Positions 34,710-41,558 of a DNA stretch of 63,296 nucleotides are shown here, piece after piece. Every line of letters starts with the position of its first letter. Positions within the stretch are counted from its first letter, which is position 1. The translations under genes were made by a program, and so were the position numbers. Source of the DNA: an uncultured Collinsella sp. (GTDB lineage Bacteria > Actinomycetota > Coriobacteriia > Coriobacteriales > Coriobacteriaceae). Location of the stretch: NCBI GenBank assembly GCA_937989875.1, contig CALKBO010000053.1, positions 1 to 63,296 of the forward strand. The letters are read 5' to 3'. The notes under the pieces were generated by a model. The model ran no database searches. It saw only the letters and a program-made list of their open reading frames with translations, and was not told the origin of the DNA.

Positions 34710-34930
34710 GCAATCACGTTTTGCGACGTGTTGCCATCGCTCCTATTCGCATATATCAACAGGTTATTTCGCCCTTATTGCCTGACGCCTGCATTTATTA
34801 CCCAACGTGCTCGCAATACGCCGTCCAGGCGATTGAGAAGTACGGTGTTTTGAGAGGCTGCTGGCTTGCCGTGAGGCGCATCGCTCGCTGCAATCCCCTG
34901 CACGTCGGCGGTTATGACCCTGTGCCCTAG
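34706..34930 (+). CDS. yidD: Membrane protein insertion efficiency factor YidD
   Basis: 74 aa. It contains the family hallmarks YQQVISPLLPDACIYYPTCS, the Tyr/Ala segment QYAVQAIEKYG and a C-terminal RCNPLHVGGYDPVP. The three conserved Cys residues are present. YidD proteins associate with the inner membrane by an amphipathic helix and assist YidC. Start codon overlaps the rnpA stop. Confidence 0.95.
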   Translation: MSNHVLRRVAIAPIRIYQQVISPLLPDACIYYPTCSQYAVQAIEKYGVLRGCWLAVRRIARCNPLHVGGYDPVP

Positions 34931-34959
34931 CGGGCACTCGCTATCGGAGGAAAACTTAC

Positions 34960-35730
34960 ATGTGGGATTGGATCGTTAACATCCTTTTCGAGCTGCTCAA
35001 GCTCATCCAGACCTTTGCGGTCGACTGGGGCCTGTCCATCATCATCCTGGTGGTCATCATCCGTCTGCTGCTGACGCCGCTTATGCTCAAGTCGACCAAG
35101 TCGACGGCTCGCATGCAGGTGCTGCAGCCCAAGATGCTCGAGATCCAGGAGCGCTATGCCGACGATCCTCAGCGTCAGGCCGAGGAGATGCAGAAGTTCT
35201 ACAGCGAGAACAAGTTCAACCCCATGGCTGGTTGTCTGCCGCTGTTGATCCAGATGCCTGTCCTGTTTGCCCTGTTTACGCTGCTGCGTAACCTGCCGCA
35301 GTACTTTAACGACGGCACGTTCTCGTTCTTCAACATCCTGCCCGACCTGACCACCACGCCGAGCGCTTCCTTTGCCGATGGCTTTATGGTTGCGCTGCCT
35401 GCGCTGGTCTGCCTGATTCTGTTCGCCGTCCTGACCCTGATTCCGCAGCTCTATATGTCGCGCAACCAGACCGGCCAGCAGGCTCAGAGCATGCGTATGA
35501 TGGCTGTTGTCATGACGGTCATGATGCTTTGGATGGGCTGGAGCCTTCCCGTTGGTGTTCTGCTGTACTACGACGTCTCGTCTGCTTGGCAGGTTATCCA
35601 GCAGATTTTTGTGACGCAGAAGGTTATCGAGAAGGCCAAGGCCGATGAGGAGGAGCGTCTTAAGAACGCGCCGCTGCAGGTTGAGGTCACTCGTCGCGAG
35701 AAGAAGCCGCGCCCGCACAAGAAGAAGTAG
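34960..35730 (+). CDS. yidC: Membrane protein insertase YidC (Oxa1 type)
   Basis: 256 aa, the short Gram-positive form without the periplasmic domain. About five transmembrane helices. The first region WDWIVNILFELLKLIQ is followed by the conserved TPLMLKSTKSTARMQ, a helical hairpin and NPMAGCLPLLIQMPVLFALF. The basic C-terminal tail (RREKKPRPHKKK) probably contacts ribosomes. No lipobox is evident. GGAGG upstream. Downstream of yidD, as expected. Confidence 0.95.
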   Translation: MWDWIVNILFELLKLIQTFAVDWGLSIIILVVIIRLLLTPLMLKSTKSTARMQVLQPKMLEIQERYADDPQRQAEEMQKFYSENKFNPMAGCLPLLIQMPVLFALFTLLRNLPQYFNDGTFSFFNILPDLTTTPSASFADGFMVALPALVCLILFAVLTLIPQLYMSRNQTGQQAQSMRMMAVVMTVMMLWMGWSLPVGVLLYYDVSSAWQVIQQIFVTQKVIEKAKADEEERLKNAPLQVEVTRREKKPRPHKKK

Positions 35731-35774
35731 TGGGATATCAATCTTATTTAGGTACCTAACTTTTGGAGTACGTT

Positions 35775-36344
35775 ATGTCTGAAGAGATCATCGAGGATAT
35801 GCTTGAGGAGGTTGCCCCGCAGGTCGCGGGCGATTATCCCGAGATTGCACAGCGCTACAAGGCTGGTGAAGAGCTGACCGATGAGGAGCTCGACACCATT
35901 GCCGATGTTGCGATTTCCATCCTGCGTTCCATCCTTTCGCACTTCGATGCCGCCAACTCTCCTATTGATGAGTATGAGGGCGACGAGGGTGAGCTGATTC
36001 TGGATGTAACGGCTCCCGACCTTGCTGTTCTCATTGGCCGTCATGGTCGCACTCTTGATGCTCTTCAGGTAATGTTCTCTTTGCTGGTGAGTCGCAAGCT
36101 TGGCTTTAGGTATCCGGTTGTAGTGGACGTCGAGGGATACAAGAGCCGCCGCCAGGACAAGGTCGCCTCCATGGCTCAGTCTGCTGCCGAGCGTGCCATC
36201 CGCACTCATAAGAGTGTTTCGCTTCCGCCCATGAATGCCTACGAGCGCCGACTGGTTCACATTGCACTTCGTGGCAATGATGCCGTCGATACTCATTCTG
36301 AGGGTTCTGACCCTGATCGCCATGTGGTGATTGTTGCTCGATAA
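35775..36344 (+). CDS. KH/R3H RNA-binding protein KhpB (Jag/EloR type)
   Basis: 189 aa. An acidic N-terminal helical region is followed by a KH-like domain with the loop LIGRHGRTLDALQ near 85-97 and an R3H domain with LPPMNAYERRLVHIAL near 150-165. In Gram-positive bacteria such proteins bind RNA and influence cell elongation and division. It lacks the typical basic Jag-N domain. TTTGGAG 7 nt upstream of the ATG at 35775. Part of the yidC run and followed by a terminator. Confidence 0.9.
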   Translation: MSEEIIEDMLEEVAPQVAGDYPEIAQRYKAGEELTDEELDTIADVAISILRSILSHFDAANSPIDEYEGDEGELILDVTAPDLAVLIGRHGRTLDALQVMFSLLVSRKLGFRYPVVVDVEGYKSRRQDKVASMAQSAAERAIRTHKSVSLPPMNAYERRLVHIALRGNDAVDTHSEGSDPDRHVVIVAR

Positions 36345-36362
36345 TCTACTCGAGCTTATGCT

Positions 36363-36395
36363 AAGGGGACGTGGTTTCCACGTCCCCTTTTTTTG
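36363..36395 (+). terminator. Terminator of the rpmH-khpB run
   Basis: Stem AAGGGGACGTGG with CCACGTCCCCTT and a TTT loop, then TTTTTT. Confidence 0.93.
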
Positions 36396-36440
36396 TCAAA
36401 AGTTCTCGATACACTAATTTTTGTCAGAAAGGAGCTTTCG

Positions 36441-37178
36441 TTGTTAGTACTTACTGATCAGCAAGCTGACGAGATGTTGAGTCGTCTAACTTCCTATTGC
36501 AAAGAGTATTCCTTGAGCGTAACTGATGTTGAGCTGAGGAAATGTATCCAGCATTTGGATTTGGTTCTGGAAACAAATAAGACAACGAATCTTACGCGTA
36601 TCCTTAACGTAGAAGATGCTGCGGTACTTCATATCCTCGACTCACTTGTTTTGCTCCCCTATATCAATAAGGCTCCTGAGGGAGCTTTGCTCGATATGGG
36701 AACAGGTGCGGGCTTCCCTGGTATTCCTTTAACCATAACCGCGCATCGTAAAGCTACTTATATTGACTCTGTTGGCAAGAAGGTTGATGCTGTTAATTCT
36801 TTTGTTCATGCTCTTGGATTGAAACGTGCTCATGCGGTTCATGATCGTCTTGAAGAATATGCTCGAAGCCATAAGAAGCAGTTCTCTGTTGTAACCGCCC
36901 GCGCACTGGCCCCTCTACCGATACTTGTTGAGTATGCGGCTCCGTACCTCAAGGATGGAGGGCTATTTGTTATCACCAAGGGCAATCCTTCGGATGAGGA
37001 GCTTGCTTCTGGCATGTCAGCCGCAAAGATTTGCGGCTTCACTTTGCTTCTGAATGACGCTATCGATTTGCCTGAGGGCCTGGGCCACAGGGAGTTTATT
37101 GTTCTTAAGAAGAGTCATCCAGCATCCGTTTCATTGCCTCGTGCAAATGGCATGGCAAAGAAGAATCCGCTTGCCTAG
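36441..37178 (+). CDS. rsmG: 16S rRNA (guanine527-N7)-methyltransferase
   Basis: 245 aa. It methylates G527 of 16S rRNA using SAM. The SAM-binding motif LLDMGTGAGFPGIPL is near residue 90, followed by the conserved VGKKVDAVNSF and VTARALAPL. The TTG at 36441 has AGAAAGGAG upstream; the open frame from 36393 overlaps the terminator and is unlikely. Clearly more A/T-rich than the ribosomal genes before it. Confidence 0.94.
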   Translation: MLVLTDQQADEMLSRLTSYCKEYSLSVTDVELRKCIQHLDLVLETNKTTNLTRILNVEDAAVLHILDSLVLLPYINKAPEGALLDMGTGAGFPGIPLTITAHRKATYIDSVGKKVDAVNSFVHALGLKRAHAVHDRLEEYARSHKKQFSVVTARALAPLPILVEYAAPYLKDGGLFVITKGNPSDEELASGMSAAKICGFTLLLNDAIDLPEGLGHREFIVLKKSHPASVSLPRANGMAKKNPLA

Positions 37179-37179
37179 A

Positions 37180-37195
37180 TGTTTCACGTGAAACA
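37180..37195. promoter_or_regulatory. parS site 1
   Basis: TGTTTCACGTGAAACA, a perfect match to the canonical 16-bp parS palindrome. Confidence 0.97.
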
Positions 37196-37218
37196 TAATG
37201 GATACTAACAACTTGCAG

Positions 37219-37234
37219 TGTTTCACGTGAAACA
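37219..37234. promoter_or_regulatory. parS site 2
   Basis: A second perfect TGTTTCACGTGAAACA, 39 bp after the first (start to start). Confidence 0.97.
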
Positions 37235-37257
37235 TGGCGGTTGATATCGAATCGGAA

Positions 37258-37273
37258 TGTTTCACGTGAAACA
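37258..37273. promoter_or_regulatory. parS site 3
   Basis: A third perfect TGTTTCACGTGAAACA, again 39 bp on. The regular 39-bp spacing puts the three sites just under four helical turns apart. Confidence 0.97.
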
Positions 37274-37312
37274 TCCTCCGTTTGACAGCTTTGATACACA
37301 CCAGGAGGGACC

Positions 37313-38113
37313 GTGGGATTTCGCGACGTTAAGCGTTCTAAGAGCGCAAAAGACACGCGTATCATTGCAATCATCAATCAAAAAGGCGGCGTCGGCAAGT
37401 CAACGACGGCTGTAAACCTTGCAGCAGCACTGGGTGAGCAGGGTCGTAAGACGCTGATTGTCGATTTTGATCCGCAGGGAAACAGCACCAGTGGATTCGG
37501 AATTGAAAAAGAAGACCTTGATCACTGCATCTATGATGCATTGCTGAATGATGTGCCGGCAGAATCGCTTATCCTTGATACAAATTGCAAAAAGGTATTC
37601 GTAATTCCGGCAACAATTCAGCTTGCAGGCGCCGAAATTGAGCTCGTAAGCGCAATTGCTCGTGAAACCCGCCTCAAAGATTTGCTTGAGCCGATTCAGG
37701 ACGAGTTCGATTTTATTTTCATTGACTGTCCTCCTTCGCTCGGCTTGCTTACCATCAACGCCTTGACCGCAGCAGACAGCGTTTTGATTCCAATCCAGTG
37801 CGAGTATTACGCACTCGAGGGCGTTACGAAGCTGCTTGAGTCAATGAAGATGGTCAAATCACGTCTGAACAAGGGTTTAGACACCTATGGTGTGCTTATG
37901 ACCATGTATGACTCGCGTACTTCTCTGTCGAATCAGGTTGTTGAGGAGGTTCAATCGTACTTTGGTGACAAGGCGTTTAAGACGCTGATCCCCCGTACGG
38001 TCAAAATCTCCGAAGCTCCGTCTTTTGGAGAGCCGGTAATTACCTATGCACCTCAAAATAAGGGTGCAAAAGCATATATGAACCTTGCAAAAGAGGTGAT
38101 CAAGCGTGCCTAG
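37313..38113 (+). CDS. parA: Chromosome partitioning ATPase ParA (Soj)
   Basis: 266 aa. Deviant Walker A KGGVGKST near residue 27, then LIVDFDPQGNSTSG and FIFIDCPPSLGLLTINAL, the standard ParA/Soj motifs. It moves ParB-parS complexes along the nucleoid. GTG start at 37313 with CCAGGAGGG upstream. Three parS sites lie immediately upstream. parB overlaps its end by 8 nt. Confidence 0.96.
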   Translation: MGFRDVKRSKSAKDTRIIAIINQKGGVGKSTTAVNLAAALGEQGRKTLIVDFDPQGNSTSGFGIEKEDLDHCIYDALLNDVPAESLILDTNCKKVFVIPATIQLAGAEIELVSAIARETRLKDLLEPIQDEFDFIFIDCPPSLGLLTINALTAADSVLIPIQCEYYALEGVTKLLESMKMVKSRLNKGLDTYGVLMTMYDSRTSLSNQVVEEVQSYFGDKAFKTLIPRTVKISEAPSFGEPVITYAPQNKGAKAYMNLAKEVIKRA

Positions 38114-39011
38114 TGTAAAGAAACGTGGCGGATTGGGACGTGGACTCAATGCTTTGGTCTCAGAGGCCGAGTATGAGACCGGTGGTTCGGCTGCATCGGC
38201 TTCAAATGCCACATCTGAAACAAAGCTACCTATTGAGGACGTCGTTCCCAACCCAAATCAGCCACGAATTCACTTTAACGAAACTGAACTTCGCGAGTTG
38301 AGCGAGTCAATCCAAGAACATGGCGTTTTGCAGCCACTTTTGGTTCGCAAACATGGAAACGGCTATGAGATCATCGCTGGTGAGCGTCGTTACCAAGCGT
38401 CAAAGCTTGCAGGTCTTGAGGAGCTGCCTGTCATCATTAAAGATGTTAATGATGAAGAGATGCTTGCTCTTGCACTTATCGAAAACCTTCAGCGTTCTGA
38501 TCTGAATCCTGTCGAAGAGGCTAAGGGCTATCGCCAGCTCATAGATGCCAGCGGTATGACCCAGGAGGCATTGTCAAAGGCTGTAAGCAAGTCACGCTCT
38601 GCAATTACAAACTCGCTACGCCTTCTTGATCTTCCCGAAGTTGTTCAGCAGATGATATTTGAGGGCAAACTTACTGCTGGTCATGCACGTGCGATTCTTG
38701 CAGTTCCCTATGAGGATGCTCGAATTCGACTTGCTGAGAAGGTTGTTGCAGAGGGCCTTTCCGTAAGAGCGACAGAAAATCTTGCTCCGTTGTTTTCTGC
38801 CGGAGAGACACCTAAGACTCCGAGGCCTGCAACGCCTCAGTCTTTTAAAAAGGCTGCCCGCGTGCTTCGTCAGGTTTTTAATACCAACGTGCGTGTGAAG
38901 AGCTCGCGAGGAAAGAATAAGATTGAGATTGAGTTTAAAGACGAGGAAGAGCTCTCTCGTATTCTTGGCGAAATGATTCAGTTTGATCAAGGAGGCCAAG
39001 ATGAGGAATAG
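38106..39011 (+). CDS. parB: Chromosome partitioning protein ParB (Spo0J)
   Basis: 301 aa. It opens with the ParA-interacting motif RGGLGRGLNALVS. The CTPase domain shows NPNQPRIHF, GVLQPLLVR, the box GYEIIAGERRYQASK and ALALIENLQRSDLNPVEEA. A helix-turn-helix (TQEALSKAVSKSRSAITN) binds parS. The C-terminal dimer domain follows. GTG start overlapping parA. It overlaps the next small gene by 11 nt. Confidence 0.96.
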   Translation: MPSVKKRGGLGRGLNALVSEAEYETGGSAASASNATSETKLPIEDVVPNPNQPRIHFNETELRELSESIQEHGVLQPLLVRKHGNGYEIIAGERRYQASKLAGLEELPVIIKDVNDEEMLALALIENLQRSDLNPVEEAKGYRQLIDASGMTQEALSKAVSKSRSAITNSLRLLDLPEVVQQMIFEGKLTAGHARAILAVPYEDARIRLAEKVVAEGLSVRATENLAPLFSAGETPKTPRPATPQSFKKAARVLRQVFNTNVRVKSSRGKNKIEIEFKDEEELSRILGEMIQFDQGGQDEE

Positions 39012-39255
39012 GATTTTAACTGCGATTGCATTGGCGACGACTGTCGCGGTTGGTGCCTTTGCTGGCTATAAGATCGCGACAGACGATGAGCTTCGAGGTC
39101 GTTTGCTTCGTAGCGCGCAAGATATTGTCGATACATCCAAGAAGAAAATGGATGTTATGACAGAAGATGTTGCCATGCGCACTGCTCAGGTAACGAAGAA
39201 TCCCAAGATTAATCAAGGTTGGGTTAGCAACCAATGGGAAAATGTAGGCTATTAG
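39001..39255 (+). CDS. Small membrane protein (YtxH-like)
   Basis: 84 aa. One N-terminal transmembrane helix (residues 5-24, Ala/Gly-rich) is followed by a charged helical stretch resembling YtxH-type proteins (RLLRSAQDIVDTSKKKMDVM). The ATG at 39001 has AAGGAGG upstream and lies inside the end of parB. Function unknown; it may be a membrane-linked partner of the partition system, but this is only positional. Confidence 0.7.
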   Translation: MRNRILTAIALATTVAVGAFAGYKIATDDELRGRLLRSAQDIVDTSKKKMDVMTEDVAMRTAQVTKNPKINQGWVSNQWENVGY

Positions 39256-39283
39256 GTACCTAACAATTACTTAGCATATTTTG

Positions 39284-39325
39284 AGGGGTTCTTGTCTGAT
39301 TCACGAGGCAAGGACCCCTTATTTT
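39284..39325 (+). terminator. Terminator of the rsmG-parA-parB group
   Basis: Stem AGGGGTTCTTG with CAAGGACCCCT (one G-U), followed by TATTTT. Confidence 0.78.
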
Positions 39326-39380
39326 GGCCGTAAAAAATGGGACAGGTAGCAGCTGATTCAAAATTAAGGCCAATAAATGA

Positions 39381-39417
39381 AACGGCCCCGGTTGCATATC
39401 TTGCAACCGGGGCCGTT
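39381..39417 (-). terminator. Terminator of rlmN
   Basis: A 16-bp perfect stem (AACGGCCCCGGTTGCA with TGCAACCGGGGCCGTT), 5-nt loop. On the minus strand it is followed by TCATTTATT, a moderate U-tract. Confidence 0.75.
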
Positions 39418-39420
39418 CGA

Positions 39421-39436
39421 TGTTTCACATGAAACG
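39421..39436. promoter_or_regulatory. Degenerate parS-like site near rlmN
   Basis: TGTTTCACATGAAACG matches parS at 14 of 16 positions. It lies just past the rlmN terminator, 2.2 kb from the parS cluster. Confidence 0.5.
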
Positions 39437-39454
39437 TTTTGGGGTGCGACTCCC

Positions 39455-40507
39455 CTATGCGTGCTTCTGAACTTTGAAGCGCTGCTTCAGCTGTCCGCAA
39501 GCGGCGTCAATATCGTTACCACGGGAGTTACGAATCGTGGTCTCGATGCCACGAGACTCAAGGCGACGCTGAAGATCCTCAACCTTATGAATCGGCGATG
39601 GCTTGAGCGGGCTGCCCTCGATGTCGTTAAGCTGGATCAGGTTAACGTGGCACAACGTTCCTTCGCAGAAGTCGCAGAGCGCCTGCATCTCGGGATTCGT
39701 ATCGTTGACGCCTTCAATCATGGCATACTCATAAGTCGGGCGGCGGCCAGTCTTCTCGGTGTAGAGCTGAAGCGCCTCGTGAAGGCGAAGCAGCGTGTAC
39801 TTCTTAACGCCGGGCATGAGCTTGTTGCGCGTCGACTGGATGGCGGAATGCAGGGAAACGGCAAGCGTGAACTGCTCGGGGATGTCGGCAAATTTGCGAA
39901 TACCGGGAATAACGCCGCTGGTAGAGACGGTGAGATGACGAGCGCCGATACCGATGCCATCGGGGTCGTTGAGGATTCGCAGCGCCTTGAGAACCTCGTC
40001 GTAGTTGGCAAACGGCTCACCCTGGCCCATGAAGACAACGCTCGTGGCGCGCTCGCCAAAGTCGTTGGATACATGAAGTGCCTGGTCGACGATCTCTTGA
40101 GCGGTCAGCGAGCGCTTGAGGCCGTTGAGACCGGTAGCGCAAAAGGCGCAGCCCATGCCGCAGCCTGCCTGGGTGGAAACGCAGACGGAAAGCTTGTTAC
40201 GACGGGGCATACCGACAGTCTCGACGGAAACGCCGTCGTGGTACTCGAGCAGATACTTACGAGAGCCATCTTTGGAAACCTGCTTGGTTAGTTCAGTCGG
40301 CGTGTCAAAGGCAAAAGCCTCTTTAAGCTGCTCGCGGAAAGCCTTGGGAAGGTTGGTCATATCGTCAAACGAACAAACGTTCTTCTCGAAGACCCATTCG
40401 ATGAGCTGCTTCGCGCGGAAGGCGGGCTGGCCAAGTTCGGCCACGAGCTCGCGAATATCGTTTTGGCTCAAGTCGCGAATGTCCTGAGATTTAGTCCTGG
40501 GATTCAT
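39455..40507 (-). CDS. rlmN: Dual-specificity 23S/tRNA adenine-C2 methyltransferase RlmN
   Basis: 350 aa. A radical SAM enzyme that methylates C2 of A2503 in 23S rRNA (and A37 of some tRNAs in E. coli). The cluster-binding CGMGCAFCATG is near residue 120, and GQGEPFANYDEVLKAL and the conserved C-terminal Cys (SRGNDIDAACGQL) are present. Its N-terminal half has the RlmN accessory domain (QPAFRAKQLIEWVF). Convergent with the parB group. Confidence 0.95.
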   Translation of the reverse strand: MNPRTKSQDIRDLSQNDIRELVAELGQPAFRAKQLIEWVFEKNVCSFDDMTNLPKAFREQLKEAFAFDTPTELTKQVSKDGSRKYLLEYHDGVSVETVGMPRRNKLSVCVSTQAGCGMGCAFCATGLNGLKRSLTAQEIVDQALHVSNDFGERATSVVFMGQGEPFANYDEVLKALRILNDPDGIGIGARHLTVSTSGVIPGIRKFADIPEQFTLAVSLHSAIQSTRNKLMPGVKKYTLLRLHEALQLYTEKTGRRPTYEYAMIEGVNDTNPEMQALCDFCEGTLCHVNLIQLNDIEGSPLKPSPIHKVEDLQRRLESRGIETTIRNSRGNDIDAACGQLKQRFKVQKHA

Positions 40508-40592
40508 GGAAGCCTTTCGATTTTGGGGAAACGTAGAGGGTATCGCTACAATATGGTATCAGCTGCAGAAATTATAGAGGAGGAGTCTGCCC

Positions 40593-41558
40593 ATGCCGGG
40601 TAAAAGCCTAGAGAACATGCACGTAGCGGTCTTGGCGGGCGGTCATTCCGCCGAGCGCGAGATCTCGCTCAATTCGGGAAAGAACGTTGTGGTGGCACTG
40701 AAGGAAGCCGGCTACACCTCGGTGGATCTGCTCGACACGGCCGCTGATGATTTTATGGTAACCATGGCGACCGGCGGCTTTGATGTGGCGTTTATCGCCA
40801 TGCACGGTGCCGGCGGCGAGGATGGCGCCATGCAGGGTGCCATGGAGACCCTGGGTATCCCCTACACGGCCTCGGGCGTGCTTGCCAGCGCCTGCGGTGC
40901 CGACAAGGAAGTCTCTAAGCTCCTGTACGCCAAGGCGGGCATTCCCATTGCCCCCGGCCTTGCGCTCGAGGTGGGCGATGAAGTCGATATCGATCATATC
41001 GTCGAGGTCTGTGGCGAGCGCTGCTTTGTGAAGCCGGCCGTCAACGGTTCCAGCTATGGCATTTCCCTGGTCCATGAGCCCTCCGAGCTGCCCGCGGCAA
41101 TCGCCAAGGCGTTTGAGTACGGCGACAAAGTGCTGGTCGAGAAGTGCATCGAGGGTACCGAGATCACCGTCGGCGTATACGGCGAAGATGACGTGCGCGC
41201 TCTGCCGATTGTCGAGATTCGTAAGCCCGAGGACTGCGAGTTCTACGATCTGGACGTGAAATATGTCGACCCTACGGACATCCATCGCATTCCGGCGCAG
41301 ATTTCACCCGAGAACTACGCTCGTGCCCAGGAGCTTGCCTGTGCCGCTCACAAGGCCCTCGGGTGCCTGGGTATCTCGCGCAGCGACTTTATCGTGAGCG
41401 AGGACGGCCCCGTTATCCTCGAGACCAATACCATTCCCGGCATGACCGATACGTCGCTGTATCCGGATGAGATCCGCCACACCGACGACATGACGTTCCC
41501 GCAGGTCTGTGACAGTCTGATCCGTATGGGTCTTCGTCGAGCGGGCATTGCATGCTAA
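40593..41558 (+). CDS. ddl: D-alanine--D-alanine ligase
   Basis: 321 aa. It joins two D-Ala for peptidoglycan. The opening VAVLAGGHSAEREISLNSGKN (first residues VAVLAGG, then SAEREISL), the ATP-grasp CFVKPAVNGSSYGI, and the metal-binding end ILETNTIPGMT are typical. No vancomycin-type substitution can be judged from sequence alone. GAGGAGG upstream. The next gene's ATG overlaps its stop by 7 nt. Confidence 0.95.
   Translation: MPGKSLENMHVAVLAGGHSAEREISLNSGKNVVVALKEAGYTSVDLLDTAADDFMVTMATGGFDVAFIAMHGAGGEDGAMQGAMETLGIPYTASGVLASACGADKEVSKLLYAKAGIPIAPGLALEVGDEVDIDHIVEVCGERCFVKPAVNGSSYGISLVHEPSELPAAIAKAFEYGDKVLVEKCIEGTEITVGVYGEDDVRALPIVEIRKPEDCEFYDLDVKYVDPTDIHRIPAQISPENYARAQELACAAHKALGCLGISRSDFIVSEDGPVILETNTIPGMTDTSLYPDEIRHTDDMTFPQVCDSLIRMGLRRAGIAC

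Noticed and set aside
36393..36440. Longer rsmG start at 36393
   Set aside because: It would start inside the U-tract of the preceding terminator, and the TTG at 36441 has a strong ribosome binding site.
37105..37377. Minus-strand frame across the parS sites
   Set aside because: The repeated VSRET peptide is only the translation of the parS palindromes; no ribosome binding site or domain.
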